A stretch of 64,000 nt of DNA. Origin: Streptomyces sp. NBC_00568. Its GTDB lineage: Bacteria > Actinomycetota > Actinomycetes > Streptomycetales > Streptomycetaceae. Both the position numbers and the translations under genes were made by a program. The stretch is taken from assembly GCF_026341855.1 (NCBI RefSeq), contig NZ_JAPENW010000001.1, positions 7,183,001 to 7,247,000 on the forward strand, read 5' to 3'. The notes below the pieces were generated by a model. It had not been told where the DNA came from. It ran no database searches and worked only from the letters and a program-made list of their open reading frames with translations. Of this stretch, positions 33,889 through 42,121 are shown piece after piece (the first letter of the stretch is position 1; every line of letters begins with the position of its first letter).

Positions 33889-35775
33889 CTATCCGGCGAT
33901 CTCGTTCCAGTGCCACGCGGAGTCGAACGCGGTGACCTCGATGTCCGTGCCGCCGGCCACCAGGCCGGCCGCCAGGGTCGTGGCCCCCGCGACGAAGGCG
34001 GAGGTGCGGTGCGCCGCCAGCAGGTCCTGCTCGTCGAACGGCAGCCCCTCACACCGCAGCAGCCGCAGGTCCATGAACCCGTTGAACCGCTGCCCCAGAA
34101 CCTGGACCGGCTGCGGACTGCGGACGGTGAAGCGCACCCTGGCCGCGACATGGCCGTTGTGGTGCTGATCGGAGTAGTACGCGATGTCCGGGATCGCCGG
34201 CGGCACGAAGTGGTCACGTGCCGCGATCTCCGGGACCTTGGGCAGGTTGCCGACCAGGAAGTGCCAGGAGTTGTACTGCATCCGCGAGGAGATCGCCCAC
34301 GCGGTGTCGGCCAGCCGGCCCGCCGAACCGCCGAACAGCCGCGCCGCGTCCGGCGAGGGCACCACACAGCAGAAGAAGTGCGGGATCTCCCAGCCGGCGA
34401 TCTCCGGATACGCCCCCGCGCGCAGCGCCCTGATCAGCGCCGGCAGCGACCGCATCCCGCGGCTCATCGCGAAGTCGGCGTCGAACACCGCCGCCGCCGC
34501 GCACACCGTCTCGTGCACCAGGGACTCCAGCCCCGTGCCGAACGCCCCGTGCGCCCCGGCCAGCCAGCCCGGCGAGGACTCCAGGCCCGCGGCCAGTCCG
34601 GCGAGGGTGTCACCGGTGACGGGAAGCCGTTCGCGCAGCCGCGCGCACAGCTCGGCCTCCAGCCGCTCGGCGTCGCTCTTGACCGGACCGGCGACCCGCT
34701 CGATCTTGTGCATCAGCGGGCCGTAGATCTCGCGGTAGAGCTGCACGGACCCCATGAGGTCCCGGCGCCGTGCGGCCAGCGCCCCGGCGAGCTCGCCGAG
34801 TTCGGCCACCGTGTGCGAGGCCGGCTCCGGCACCGGGTCCAGCGCGGGGGAGGCCGCGTTGTAGGCCGTGCGGGTGCGCTCCAGCAGGAGGGCGACGTGG
34901 TCCAGCGTGAGCTGGGTGCCGTTCGCCTCCTCGATGCGGGCGTACCCCGCCGAGCGCACCAGCAGGGTGAGGCAGACCACCAGCAGCACGTCGCTGTCCG
35001 ACCACAGCTCCAGCGGCAGCCCGGCCAGACTGCTCAGCGCGCAGTCGGGGTGCCCCGGGGGCAGCGTCTTGCCCGTCAGGGTGTTGGGGCCGCGGAAGTT
35101 GGTGTACTGGCGCTTTCCGGCGTAGAGGACGAACGGCGCGGTGCGCAGCGCCGCCTCGACCAAATCCTCCAGCAGGGCGGTGCGGCCGTCGGTGCCCGCC
35201 TGCGCCAGCCACCGGCGGCAGTCGGCCGCCGACTCCTGCCACCGGCCGGCGGCCCGGGCCAGTTCGGTCCGGTAGCCGGCGAGGTCCTTCTCCGACCACG
35301 GCACCCGCAGCACGCCGTCGACCAGGTCGGTCTGCGCGTTCAGCGGGCCCTGGGAGGGAACCCGGACGACGACCCGGCCGCTCGTGTCCAGCCCGATCTC
35401 GCCGAGGAAGGCGGTGCCGGCGCCGTCGCCGGCCCGGCCGCCGCCCTGGCCCTCGTCGCGCCAGGACCGGCCGGCCAGGACCTTCAGCGCGGTCTCGGCC
35501 TCGACATCCAGCGCCCGCAGCTGGATGTCCGCCGGGACGTGCCCGGCGAGCGTCAGCAGCGTGTCCACGGCCCCGGCCAGGTCCGGCGCGGCACGCGCCT
35601 GCTCCCAGACCGCCCGGAGCAGGGCCGGGAACCCGGCGTCCCGCACGCCGGTGCCATCGGGCCCGCCGGTGGCACCGGCGGGCCGGCCGAGCCTGCTGGG
35701 CCTGCGGCTCTGCCGCGCCTTGGCCAGGGCCGCCCTGCGGGTGAGGGTGCCGTCCCGCTCGGCGGGCGCCGTCAT
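33889..35775 (-). CDS. Large conserved protein of unknown function in the hydrazine gene set
   Basis: 628 residues, no domain recognised. N-terminal 50 residues are basic and Ala/Arg-rich; the rest is mostly helical, with blocks APFVLYAGKRQYTNFRGPN, LPLELWSDSDVLLVVCLTLL and GWEIPHFFCCVVPSPDAARLFGG. No signal peptide or clear membrane helix. ATG at 35775 overlaps the ferredoxin stop (ATGA), so the two proteins are made together and may form a complex. A large hypothetical protein beside a ferredoxin also occurs in kinamycin/lomaiviticin-type clusters as I recall; if so, the pair may carry out an oxidative N-N or C-N step. Confidence 0.65.
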   Translation of the reverse strand: MTAPAERDGTLTRRAALAKARQSRRPSRLGRPAGATGGPDGTGVRDAGFPALLRAVWEQARAAPDLAGAVDTLLTLAGHVPADIQLRALDVEAETALKVLAGRSWRDEGQGGGRAGDGAGTAFLGEIGLDTSGRVVVRVPSQGPLNAQTDLVDGVLRVPWSEKDLAGYRTELARAAGRWQESAADCRRWLAQAGTDGRTALLEDLVEAALRTAPFVLYAGKRQYTNFRGPNTLTGKTLPPGHPDCALSSLAGLPLELWSDSDVLLVVCLTLLVRSAGYARIEEANGTQLTLDHVALLLERTRTAYNAASPALDPVPEPASHTVAELGELAGALAARRRDLMGSVQLYREIYGPLMHKIERVAGPVKSDAERLEAELCARLRERLPVTGDTLAGLAAGLESSPGWLAGAHGAFGTGLESLVHETVCAAAAVFDADFAMSRGMRSLPALIRALRAGAYPEIAGWEIPHFFCCVVPSPDAARLFGGSAGRLADTAWAISSRMQYNSWHFLVGNLPKVPEIAARDHFVPPAIPDIAYYSDQHHNGHVAARVRFTVRSPQPVQVLGQRFNGFMDLRLLRCEGLPFDEQDLLAAHRTSAFVAGATTLAAGLVAGGTDIEVTAFDSAWHWNEIAG

Positions 35776-36107
35776 GCCGGACCCCTGGCCGTCAGGCCGA
35801 CGTGGTCCCACATGCGGGCCTCGGTGGCCGTCCACTCCTCGTCCACATAGATGCAGTCGACGGGGCAGACCATCACGCACACCGGGCAGCCCGAGCACAG
35901 CTCGGGAACGATCACGACGTTGAGTCCGTCGTCGAAGATCGCCCCGAACTCCGGCGGGCAGCCGCGCAGGCACGTGTCACAGGTGATGCATTCCGACGTC
36001 TCGATACGGCGCGGCGGTTTCTTCCAGTTCTCGTCGCGGGACTGCCGCGCGATCCGCTCGGTGCGCTTGGAGGCGGCGGTGGAAGGAGTGTCTTTTACCC
36101 TTGGCAT
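35772..36107 (-). CDS. 2[4Fe-4S] ferredoxin
   Basis: 111 residues. Two four-Cys motifs: CITCDTCLRGCP and CSGCPVCVMVCPVDC, giving two [4Fe-4S] clusters, in a core of about 60 residues flanked by a basic N-terminal extension (about 35 residues) and a short acidic tail. ATG at 36107 with GGGTGAG before it. It is the fourth gene of the leftward amidase-first operon, 30 bp after the heme-oxygenase-fold gene and overlapping the next one. It should feed electrons to one of those two neighbours. Confidence 0.9.
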   Translation of the reverse strand: MPRVKDTPSTAASKRTERIARQSRDENWKKPPRRIETSECITCDTCLRGCPPEFGAIFDDGLNVVIVPELCSGCPVCVMVCPVDCIYVDEEWTATEARMWDHVGLTARGPA

Positions 36108-36137
36108 GCTGTGCTCACCCTCACCAGTGATGGCCCG

Positions 36138-36932
36138 TCAGCGGGAGCGCTCGGATATCGCGTCCGAAATGCCGTTCCACAGAACCGTCCTGGCCGCGAG
36201 CGCGCGGTCGACGGTCTCCTGGCACTCGGCCCACTTGACGGCGTCGTCGCCGCACAGGTCGGCGAGCATCTGCATCGCCATCGGCGTGTGCTCCTCGGCG
36301 TCCACCTGGATGTGCCGCCGCAGGTAGTCGACGAACGTGGACAGCGAGCCGTGGCCGGCGTTGAGCGCGGCGACCTGGTCGAACATGTCGGGGATCAGGT
36401 CCTCGCGGCCGAAGGCGAACGCCGCGGCCTGGCAGTGCACGGGGGAGTGCTCGATGAACTCCCAGGTCGTGCCCACGAATTCGGTCACCGACCGCGGCAC
36501 GCCCGCCTCCTTCAGCGCGGCCGGGACCGCACGCCCCTGGCGCAGCAGGGCGATGAAGGTGTCGATGCGCGTGGTGTCCGCGCCCGACTGGCGCATGCCG
36601 TCGAGGTACAGCTCGAAGTGGCTGATGAAGCCCTCGCCGAGCTCGTCGCTCTCCTCGACCAGGACGATGTCGTTGATGAGCCGGCGGCTGCCGGTGGCGG
36701 CGGACGGCAGCCACGGCACCTCGACGCAGGTCAGCCGGCGCTGCAGGGACTTGAGCAGGGACATGAAGTCCCACACCGCGAACACGTGGTGCTCCATGAA
36801 CGTGACGACCGCGTCCACGCTGTTCAGCTGGTGGTAGACCGGGTGGCCGAGAACCTTCTGGCGGGACGGCTCGACGGCTTCCTTGAGCGTCTCGACGCCC
36901 GAGTTGGTCCCATCCCATTCGTACCGTGACAT
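36138..36932 (-). CDS. Heme-oxygenase-fold (DUF3050-like) putative metal oxidase
   Basis: 264 residues, all-helical. Candidate metal ligands lie where the family has them: E47/H48/H49 (FMEHHVFAVWDFM), E94 and H105 (VEESDELGEGFISHF), E158/H162 (WEFIEHSPVH), and the H207-x3-D211-x3-H215 motif in RRHIQVDAEEH. Proteins of this fold include diiron oxidases that oxidise amines to N-hydroxy, nitroso or nitro groups (SznF, for example). It sits between the glutamine-synthetase-like gene and a ferredoxin that could supply electrons, so a redox step on the N-N group is a reasonable inference. ATG at 36932 with AGGGAG. Confidence 0.72.
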   Translation of the reverse strand: MSRYEWDGTNSGVETLKEAVEPSRQKVLGHPVYHQLNSVDAVVTFMEHHVFAVWDFMSLLKSLQRRLTCVEVPWLPSAATGSRRLINDIVLVEESDELGEGFISHFELYLDGMRQSGADTTRIDTFIALLRQGRAVPAALKEAGVPRSVTEFVGTTWEFIEHSPVHCQAAAFAFGREDLIPDMFDQVAALNAGHGSLSTFVDYLRRHIQVDAEEHTPMAMQMLADLCGDDAVKWAECQETVDRALAARTVLWNGISDAISERSR

Positions 36933-36952
36933 GCGGCAACTCCCTTGTCTTC

Positions 36953-37040
36953 AGGTCTGGTTCGGAGAGGTCTGGATCAGAGGTCTGGATCAGAAAAGGT
37001 CTGGATCAGAAAGGGCTGGATCAGGGCGGGGCTGGTTCGG
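36953..37040. repeat. 13-16 bp tandem repeats between two operon genes
   Basis: GGTCTGGATCAGA-type units: three good copies (36969-37000), one variant (GGGCTGGATCAG) and two flanking GGTCTGGTTCGG / GGGCTGGTTCGG copies. They fill nearly the whole 121-bp gap inside an otherwise compact operon. Confidence 0.85.
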
Positions 37041-37053
37041 TGCGGGACCGACG

Positions 37054-38562
37054 TCAGAAGGCACCGAAGTACTCGCGGTGCTCCCACGCGGTCACGTCGC
37101 CCGGCGCGGTCCGGGCGGGCCCGGCCGCGCACCAGGCGTCGAACCGGGTGGCCTCGCTCTCCTTCAGCTTCGCCAGGCAGGAGGCCAGCGGTGCGCCGAG
37201 CAGCCGCTCGGCGCTCTCGCTCGCGCGGAAGGCCTCCAGCGCCTCGCGCAGGGTCCGGGGCAGCGGGGCCGGTGCCGGTGCCGCCTGGGCGGCTTCGGGG
37301 CCGGCGAGCAGCCCTTCGAGGCCGGCGTGCAGCTGGGAGGCGATGGCCAGGTAGGGGTTGGCGCACGGCTCGCCGATACGGTTCTCGACGTGGGTGGAGC
37401 TGCCGCCGCTGAGGACCCGGATCAGGGCGCTGCGGTCCTCGAACCTCCAGTCGACGGCGGTCGGGGCGAGCGTGAACTCCGGGGCCAGGCGCCGGTAGCC
37501 GTTGACGGTCGGGACGGACAGCAGGCTGAACTCCCGCGCCCGCGCCAGCAGGCCCGCGATGTAGGACCGGCCCTCGGCGGAGATGGCGTCCTGCAGCCCG
37601 TCGCCCTCGGCGAACAGGTTGAGGCCCGTCTTCGTGCTGGTGACCGACTGGTGCAGGTGCCAGCCGCTGGGGTCGAAGCTCGCCAGGCGCGGCAGGGTCA
37701 TGAACGAGGCGTGGTAGCCGCGCCGCCTGCACTCCTGCTTGAGCTGGGTGCGGAACAGCAGCATCGCGTCGGCGGCGTCCGCCGCCAGCATCGGGTTGAA
37801 CGTCGTCTCGAGCTGTCCGGGACCCGACTCGTGCTCGAACGAGCGCAGCGGCAGGCCGAGTTGCAGGAGCATCGCGGCCAGCGGGTCGGCGACGTCGGCG
37901 ACCGAGTCGTAGGCGCTGTCGAGGTTGAACTGGTAGCCGGGGTTGACCGCCTCCACCTCCGGGGCCGGTCCCTGCAGGCCGAAGCCGTTGCCCGCGTTGC
38001 CCACCGGGCCGCCGGTCAGGCGGGTGAGGTACCACTCGACCTCGAGACCGATGACCGGGGACAGGTCCTGGCGGGCGTACTCGGCGCAGACCCGGCGCAG
38101 CACGCCGCGGGCGGACAGCGGGTGCGGCGTGCCGTCGCGCAGGTACTCGTCGCCCAGCACCCAGGCGGTCCGCGGCCCGGCCTTGGGCAGCACCTGGAAC
38201 GTGCGCGGATCGGGGACCAGGACGAAGTCGCCCGCGCCGAGCAGTTCACCGACCCCCACCCCGGCGTCGGCGAGGAAGTCGACGGCCACCGCGTGGCCGG
38301 TGTCGAAGAGGAACGGCCCGGCGCTGAAGTCCATGCCGTTGCGCAGCACCGTACGGAACACGTCCGCGGGCACCGTCTTGGACCGGGCCAGCCCGTGCGG
38401 GTCGCAGAACACGACCCGCACGAGATCGACCTCCGCCAGCTGCAGTTCGACCTGCTCGGCCGCGGCGGCCTGCCGGTCGTCCCAGAGCCCGAACTCGGCG
38501 ACGAACGAGGGACGGCCGACACCGCTCTCACCGCCGTGCAGGGACCACGACCTGGAAACCAT
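37054..38562 (-). CDS. Glutamine synthetase-like ligase (FzmN/KinL type)
   Basis: 502 residues. Glutamine-synthetase blocks are seen: VIGLEVEWYLTR, SFEHESGPGQLETTFNP, SGWHLHQSVTSTKTGLNLF and ALIRVLSGGSSTHVENRIGEPCANPYL. In fosfazinomycin and kinamycin pathways such ligases join glutamate and hydrazine to gamma-glutamylhydrazide (established for FzmN/KinL). ATG at 38562 is preferred (AGGAAG six bases upstream); a TTG six bases earlier overlaps the amidase stop. Second gene of the leftward operon; the amidase stop lies 3 bases away, so expression is coupled. Confidence 0.82.
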   Translation of the reverse strand: MVSRSWSLHGGESGVGRPSFVAEFGLWDDRQAAAAEQVELQLAEVDLVRVVFCDPHGLARSKTVPADVFRTVLRNGMDFSAGPFLFDTGHAVAVDFLADAGVGVGELLGAGDFVLVPDPRTFQVLPKAGPRTAWVLGDEYLRDGTPHPLSARGVLRRVCAEYARQDLSPVIGLEVEWYLTRLTGGPVGNAGNGFGLQGPAPEVEAVNPGYQFNLDSAYDSVADVADPLAAMLLQLGLPLRSFEHESGPGQLETTFNPMLAADAADAMLLFRTQLKQECRRRGYHASFMTLPRLASFDPSGWHLHQSVTSTKTGLNLFAEGDGLQDAISAEGRSYIAGLLARAREFSLLSVPTVNGYRRLAPEFTLAPTAVDWRFEDRSALIRVLSGGSSTHVENRIGEPCANPYLAIASQLHAGLEGLLAGPEAAQAAPAPAPLPRTLREALEAFRASESAERLLGAPLASCLAKLKESEATRFDAWCAAGPARTAPGDVTAWEHREYFGAF

Positions 38563-38564
38563 GG

Positions 38565-39998
38565 TCAACTTCCTTTCGCTGTAAGGCCGGGGGGAGTCAG
38601 GCTGAGGCCGAGCGCCGTCTCGAGGAGCTCGCCCGCCCGGAGCACGAGAGCGTCCTCGCCGACGCGGCCGACCAGCTGGAGGCCGGCCGGGAGCCCGGCC
38701 GGGGTGAGGCCGACGGGCAGCGACAGGGCGGGCTGCCCGGTGAGGTTGAACGGATAGGTGGCCGGCGACCAGGCGAGCCAGCGCAGGTCCCGGGCCGCGC
38801 CGGCCCCGGGCGGGGCGATCGCGCCCGCGGCGAACGGCTCGAGGGGGACGGTCGCCATGGCCAGCAGGTCATAGCCCTCCATCACCGCGGCGAGCCTGGT
38901 CCGCAGGGCGAGCCGGGTCTGCTCCGCGCGGGCCACCGCGGCCCCGCTGACCGAGCGCCCGTAGCGCACGACGGCGAGCCGGCCCTCGTCGCACCACGGC
39001 TCGTCCGCGGGCGCGGTGCCGTTCGCCTCGGCGGCGGCGAGGATGTCCACCAGGGCTTCGTAGGGGTCCGGGAACGGGGCCTCGATGCGCTCCACCCGGT
39101 GCCCCAGCGCGGCCAGCACCGGCAGGACCTTCTCGGTGGCGTCGCGGACCGCGCCGGACGTCCCCGCGAACTCGATCCAGCCGATGCGCAGCGCGCCGCG
39201 CCGCGCATCGGGCACCGGCGCGGCCGGCGCCGACTGGGGGTCGCGGCGGTCGGGACCGGCCAGCACCGCCATCAGCTCACCGACGTCCGCCACACTGCGC
39301 GCCAACGGCCCGACATGCGACAGCCGTTCGGCACAGGGCGGAACGTAGGGGATGTGCCCGAAGGAGGGCTTGAACCCGACCACGCCGCAGAACGCCGCCG
39401 GGATGCGCACCGACCCCGCCCCGTCGGTGCCCAGCGAGGCGGTGCACAGGCCCGCCGCGACCGCGGCCGCCGACCCGCCGCTGGAACCGCCCGCCGTCCT
39501 GCCCGGATCCCAGGGATTACGGGTGGCGGGCCCCACCCGGCTGACGGTGCTCGCACTCCACCCGTACTCCGACGTCGCCGTCTTGCCCACCACGATCGCG
39601 CCCGCCGCCCGCAGCCGGGCCACACAGGGCGCGTCCGCGGCGGCGCGCGGGTTCGCCAGCAGCGATCCCCGCCGGGTGGGCAGGTCCCGCGTCTGGATGA
39701 GGTCCTTCACCGACACCGTGACGCCCAGCAGCGGCCGGTCGCGGAAGGCGGCCGCACCGCGACGGGCGATCAGCCGGTCGGCCGCCCTGGCCTCGCGCAC
39801 CGCGCGGGCCCCGGCGACCTCGACATAGGCACCCAGCCGCGGATCCGTCTCACGGATGGCGTCGAGCACGTCCAGCACATGCCCGGCGACCGTGGAATGA
39901 CCCTCGAGAATAAATTGCCGTGTTTCGCGAATGTTGCGGCAGACCGGCTGCCGGCTCGTGGTTGTGGTGGACTCTGACACGAGACCACTACAAGTCAT
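38565..39998 (-). CDS. Amidase-signature enzyme (FzmO/KinK type)
   Basis: 477 residues. The Ser-cisSer-Lys triad is visible: Lys in VTVSVKDLIQT, the Ser-rich loop GGSSGGSAAAVAAG and the nucleophile in GTDGAGSVRIPAAFCG. Homologues in the hydrazine gene set act on glutamylhydrazide, releasing or transferring the hydrazine. Start at 39998 is the most likely ATG, but it lacks a strong ribosome site; an in-frame GTG six codons later is an alternative. First gene of a five-gene leftward operon; the promoter region with operator site 3 is shared with the CMD-like gene. Confidence 0.8.
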   Translation of the reverse strand: MTCSGLVSESTTTTSRQPVCRNIRETRQFILEGHSTVAGHVLDVLDAIRETDPRLGAYVEVAGARAVREARAADRLIARRGAAAFRDRPLLGVTVSVKDLIQTRDLPTRRGSLLANPRAAADAPCVARLRAAGAIVVGKTATSEYGWSASTVSRVGPATRNPWDPGRTAGGSSGGSAAAVAAGLCTASLGTDGAGSVRIPAAFCGVVGFKPSFGHIPYVPPCAERLSHVGPLARSVADVGELMAVLAGPDRRDPQSAPAAPVPDARRGALRIGWIEFAGTSGAVRDATEKVLPVLAALGHRVERIEAPFPDPYEALVDILAAAEANGTAPADEPWCDEGRLAVVRYGRSVSGAAVARAEQTRLALRTRLAAVMEGYDLLAMATVPLEPFAAGAIAPPGAGAARDLRWLAWSPATYPFNLTGQPALSLPVGLTPAGLPAGLQLVGRVGEDALVLRAGELLETALGLSLTPPGLTAKGS

Positions 39999-40033
39999 CG
40001 ACTGAATTCCGTGCAACTTACGGATTGAGGGTG

Positions 40034-40062
40034 TTTCATCTGCGCCCATTCCGCAGTTGAAC
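40034..40062. promoter_or_regulatory. 29-bp inverted-repeat operator, site 3
   Basis: TTTCATCTGCG, 7-base spacer, CGCAGTTGAAC. Lies 36 bp from the amidase start and 87 bp from the CMD-like start, in an A/T-richer intergenic patch. Confidence 0.75.
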
Positions 40063-40148
40063 AACAATTTCTTGCGAATGTTTCGGGGCGCCGAGCAGCA
40101 TGTTTTCCCAGGTAATTCATGCCCGCATATTGCACAGGAGAAGATCCG

Positions 40149-40595
40149 ATGACTCCACGGATGGACAATCCTTCCCTGGTCGTTCCCGGCGCACTGCAGC
40201 CCCTGCTCGACCTGACCGAGGTCATCGGCAAGGTCGGCGTGCCGCAGACGACGCTCGACCTGATCCGGCTGCGCGTCAGCGAGATCAACGGCCGCGCCTA
40301 CACGCTCCCGGCGGGCCCCGACCAGCCCGCCGGCGTCGACACGCGCCTTGCCCGGGTGGCCGCCTGGCGGACCGAGTCCTGCTTCGACGCCGCCGAGCGC
40401 TCCGCGCTGGAGATGGCCGAGGCCATCACCTCGATGACCGACCCGCAGGACATGGCCCCGGACGAGATCTGGGAGGAGTCCGCCCGCCACTACAACGACG
40501 AGCAGCTCGGCGCGCTCGTCATGCACATCGGCCTGGTCAACTTCTGGAACCGGGTCAATGTCGCCACCCAGCAGGAACCCGCGGTCTGGCGCTGA
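40149..40595 (+). CDS. Carboxymuconolactone decarboxylase (CMD/AhpD)-fold protein without the Cys pair
   Basis: 148 residues with the helical CMD/AhpD layout and a conserved C-terminal helix VMHIGLVNFWNRVNVA. The family signature ExNxCxxC(xxxH) is changed to EINGRAYTLPAG: both Cys positions are Arg49 and Thr52, and the His is lost. Peroxidase chemistry is thus excluded; a binding, cyclase or isomerase role is possible. Similar genes occur in fluostatin-like and lomaiviticin-like clusters as I recall. ATG at 40149 with AGGAGAAGATCCG. First gene of a rightward operon with the sulfotransferase-like and epimerase genes. Confidence 0.72.
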   Translation: MTPRMDNPSLVVPGALQPLLDLTEVIGKVGVPQTTLDLIRLRVSEINGRAYTLPAGPDQPAGVDTRLARVAAWRTESCFDAAERSALEMAEAITSMTDPQDMAPDEIWEESARHYNDEQLGALVMHIGLVNFWNRVNVATQQEPAVWR

Positions 40596-40612
40596 GGAAA
40601 GGGACCCGCACC

Positions 40613-41278
40613 GTGCTGAAACTCATCAACACCGGCCTGGGCCGGACCGGCACCACCTCACTGAAAGCGGCCCTGGACCGGCTCGGCCTCGGCCCCTCCT
40701 TCCACATGTTCGACATCGTCGGCGACGAAGAACGCCTCAAACAGTGGGAGAAGATCGTCTGCGACGGGCAACGCCCCGACTGGGCGGCCCTGTTCGACGG
40801 CTACGACTCCGCGGTCGACGGCCCCTGCGCGGTCTACTACCAGCAGATCAGCCAGGCGTTCCCCGACGCCAAGGTGATCCTCACGGTCCGCGACGCCGAC
40901 AGCTGGTACCGCAGCACCTACGACACGCTGTACCAGTTCGCCCTGCGCAGCGCGCAGAACCCGCCGCCGCCCGGATCCCAGCAGGCCCGGCTGTTCCGCG
41001 TCACCAGCACCATGGTCTGGGACGGCCTGTTCGGCGGCCGGTTCGCCGACAAGGACCACGCCATCGAGGTCTACCACCGGCACAACGAGGACGTCGTGCG
41101 CACCCTGGGCGCGGACAACGTCCTCGTCTACGACGTGCACCAGGGCTGGGAACCGCTGTGCGCCTTCCTCGGGGTCCAGGCGCCCCCGGAGGACTTCCCG
41201 CGCGCCAACGACAGCGCGTCCATGCGCCGGCGGATCGCCCAGGCGTCCTCCGGAACCGGCCCGGTCCCCACCGGCTGA
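40613..41278 (+). CDS. Sulfotransferase-family protein
   Basis: 221 residues. The P-loop-like 5' phosphosulfate motif NTGLGRTGTTSLKAAL is near the N-terminus, and KVILTVRDADSWYRSTYDTL resembles the 3' phosphate-binding region with its Arg and Ser. Such proteins move sulfate from PAPS to hydroxyl groups; some actinomycete members of this small group have no proven activity. GTG at 40613 follows GAGGAAAGGGAC. The cysDN genes at the right edge of the window could supply activated sulfate, which makes a sulfated product worth considering. Confidence 0.72.
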   Translation: MLKLINTGLGRTGTTSLKAALDRLGLGPSFHMFDIVGDEERLKQWEKIVCDGQRPDWAALFDGYDSAVDGPCAVYYQQISQAFPDAKVILTVRDADSWYRSTYDTLYQFALRSAQNPPPPGSQQARLFRVTSTMVWDGLFGGRFADKDHAIEVYHRHNEDVVRTLGADNVLVYDVHQGWEPLCAFLGVQAPPEDFPRANDSASMRRRIAQASSGTGPVPTG

Positions 41279-41296
41279 GACAGCGAGGAGCAAGCG

Positions 41297-41923
41297 GTGC
41301 TGATCTCGGAAATGACGGTCCCCGGCGCCTACCGCGTCCAGCCCGAGCCCCTGAGCGACCGGCGGGGCCACTTCTTCGAATCGGTGAAGGCCAGCGCCCT
41401 GCTGGCCGACAGCGGCTGGGACTTCACGGTCCGCCAGGTCAACTACTCGGTCTCCCGGCGCAACACCCTGCGCGGCATCCACGGCACCAAAGTCCCGCCC
41501 GGCCAGGCCAAGTTCGTCACCTGCGTACGCGGCAGCGCGCTCGACATCGCCGTCGACATCCGCGTGGGCTCGCCGACGTTCGGCCACTACGACGTCACCC
41601 ACCAGAGCCCGGAGACGGGAACGGCCGTCTACCTGCCCGACGGCGTCGGCCACGCCTTCCTCGCCCTCAGCGACGACACCTGCATGAGCTACCTCTGCTC
41701 GCAGGAGTACGAGCCGGGAACCATGATCGACGTCGACGCGCTCGACCCGGCCCTCGCCCTGCCGTGGGACCTGAAGGAACCGCCGATCCGCTCGGACAAG
41801 GACGCCGCGGCCCCCACCCTGGCCGAAGCGGCCGCGGCCGGTCTCCTGCCGACCTTCGAACAGTGCCTGCCCCACCGGGCCTTCGCGCTGCTGAACAACC
41901 CGGCCGGCCACCGCGAGGGATGA
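41297..41923 (+). CDS. dTDP-4-keto-6-deoxyhexose 3,5- (or 5-) epimerase, RmlC-like
   Basis: 208 residues, cupin fold. Catalytic features: NTLRGIHG (the general-base His), AKFVTCVRGSALDIAVDIRVGSPTFG (Asp and binding residues), YLPDGVGHAFLALSDDTCMSYLC (the Tyr-bearing region). Converts D- to L-configured sugar nucleotides, so an L-deoxysugar is expected. GTG at 41297 with GAGGAG. Last gene of the operon starting at 40149, followed by a GAA-rich repeat/hairpin terminator. Confidence 0.82.
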   Translation: MLISEMTVPGAYRVQPEPLSDRRGHFFESVKASALLADSGWDFTVRQVNYSVSRRNTLRGIHGTKVPPGQAKFVTCVRGSALDIAVDIRVGSPTFGHYDVTHQSPETGTAVYLPDGVGHAFLALSDDTCMSYLCSQEYEPGTMIDVDALDPALALPWDLKEPPIRSDKDAAAPTLAEAAAAGLLPTFEQCLPHRAFALLNNPAGHREG

Positions 41924-41950
41924 CACCGAGCCCTCCCCGGGCCGGAACCC

Positions 41951-42085
41951 GGAAGAATTGCCGCACCGAAGAAGAACCAGGAAGAACGAAGAAGAACCAG
42001 AAGGACGAAGAAGAACCAGAAGAACGAAGAACGGCAGCCGGCGTCCGCGGACGCTCGCTGCCGTTCTTCTTCGCTCTTCTTCGTT
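41951..42085. terminator. GAA-rich repeats folding into a long terminator hairpin
   Basis: Three 19-20 bp copies of GAAGAAGAACCAGAAGGAC (41969-42025) run into the perfect stem GAAGAACGGCAGC (42026-42038) / GCTGCCGTTCTTC (42057-42069), whose inside has a second stem GCGTCC/GGACGC. Pyrimidine-rich CTTCTTCG-type repeats follow, able to pair with the purine repeats. It lies between convergent genes ending at 41923 and 42122. Confidence 0.75.
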
Positions 42086-42121
42086 CCCCGTCTCTTCGCC
42101 GGGGGCCTCACCCGCCGCCGT

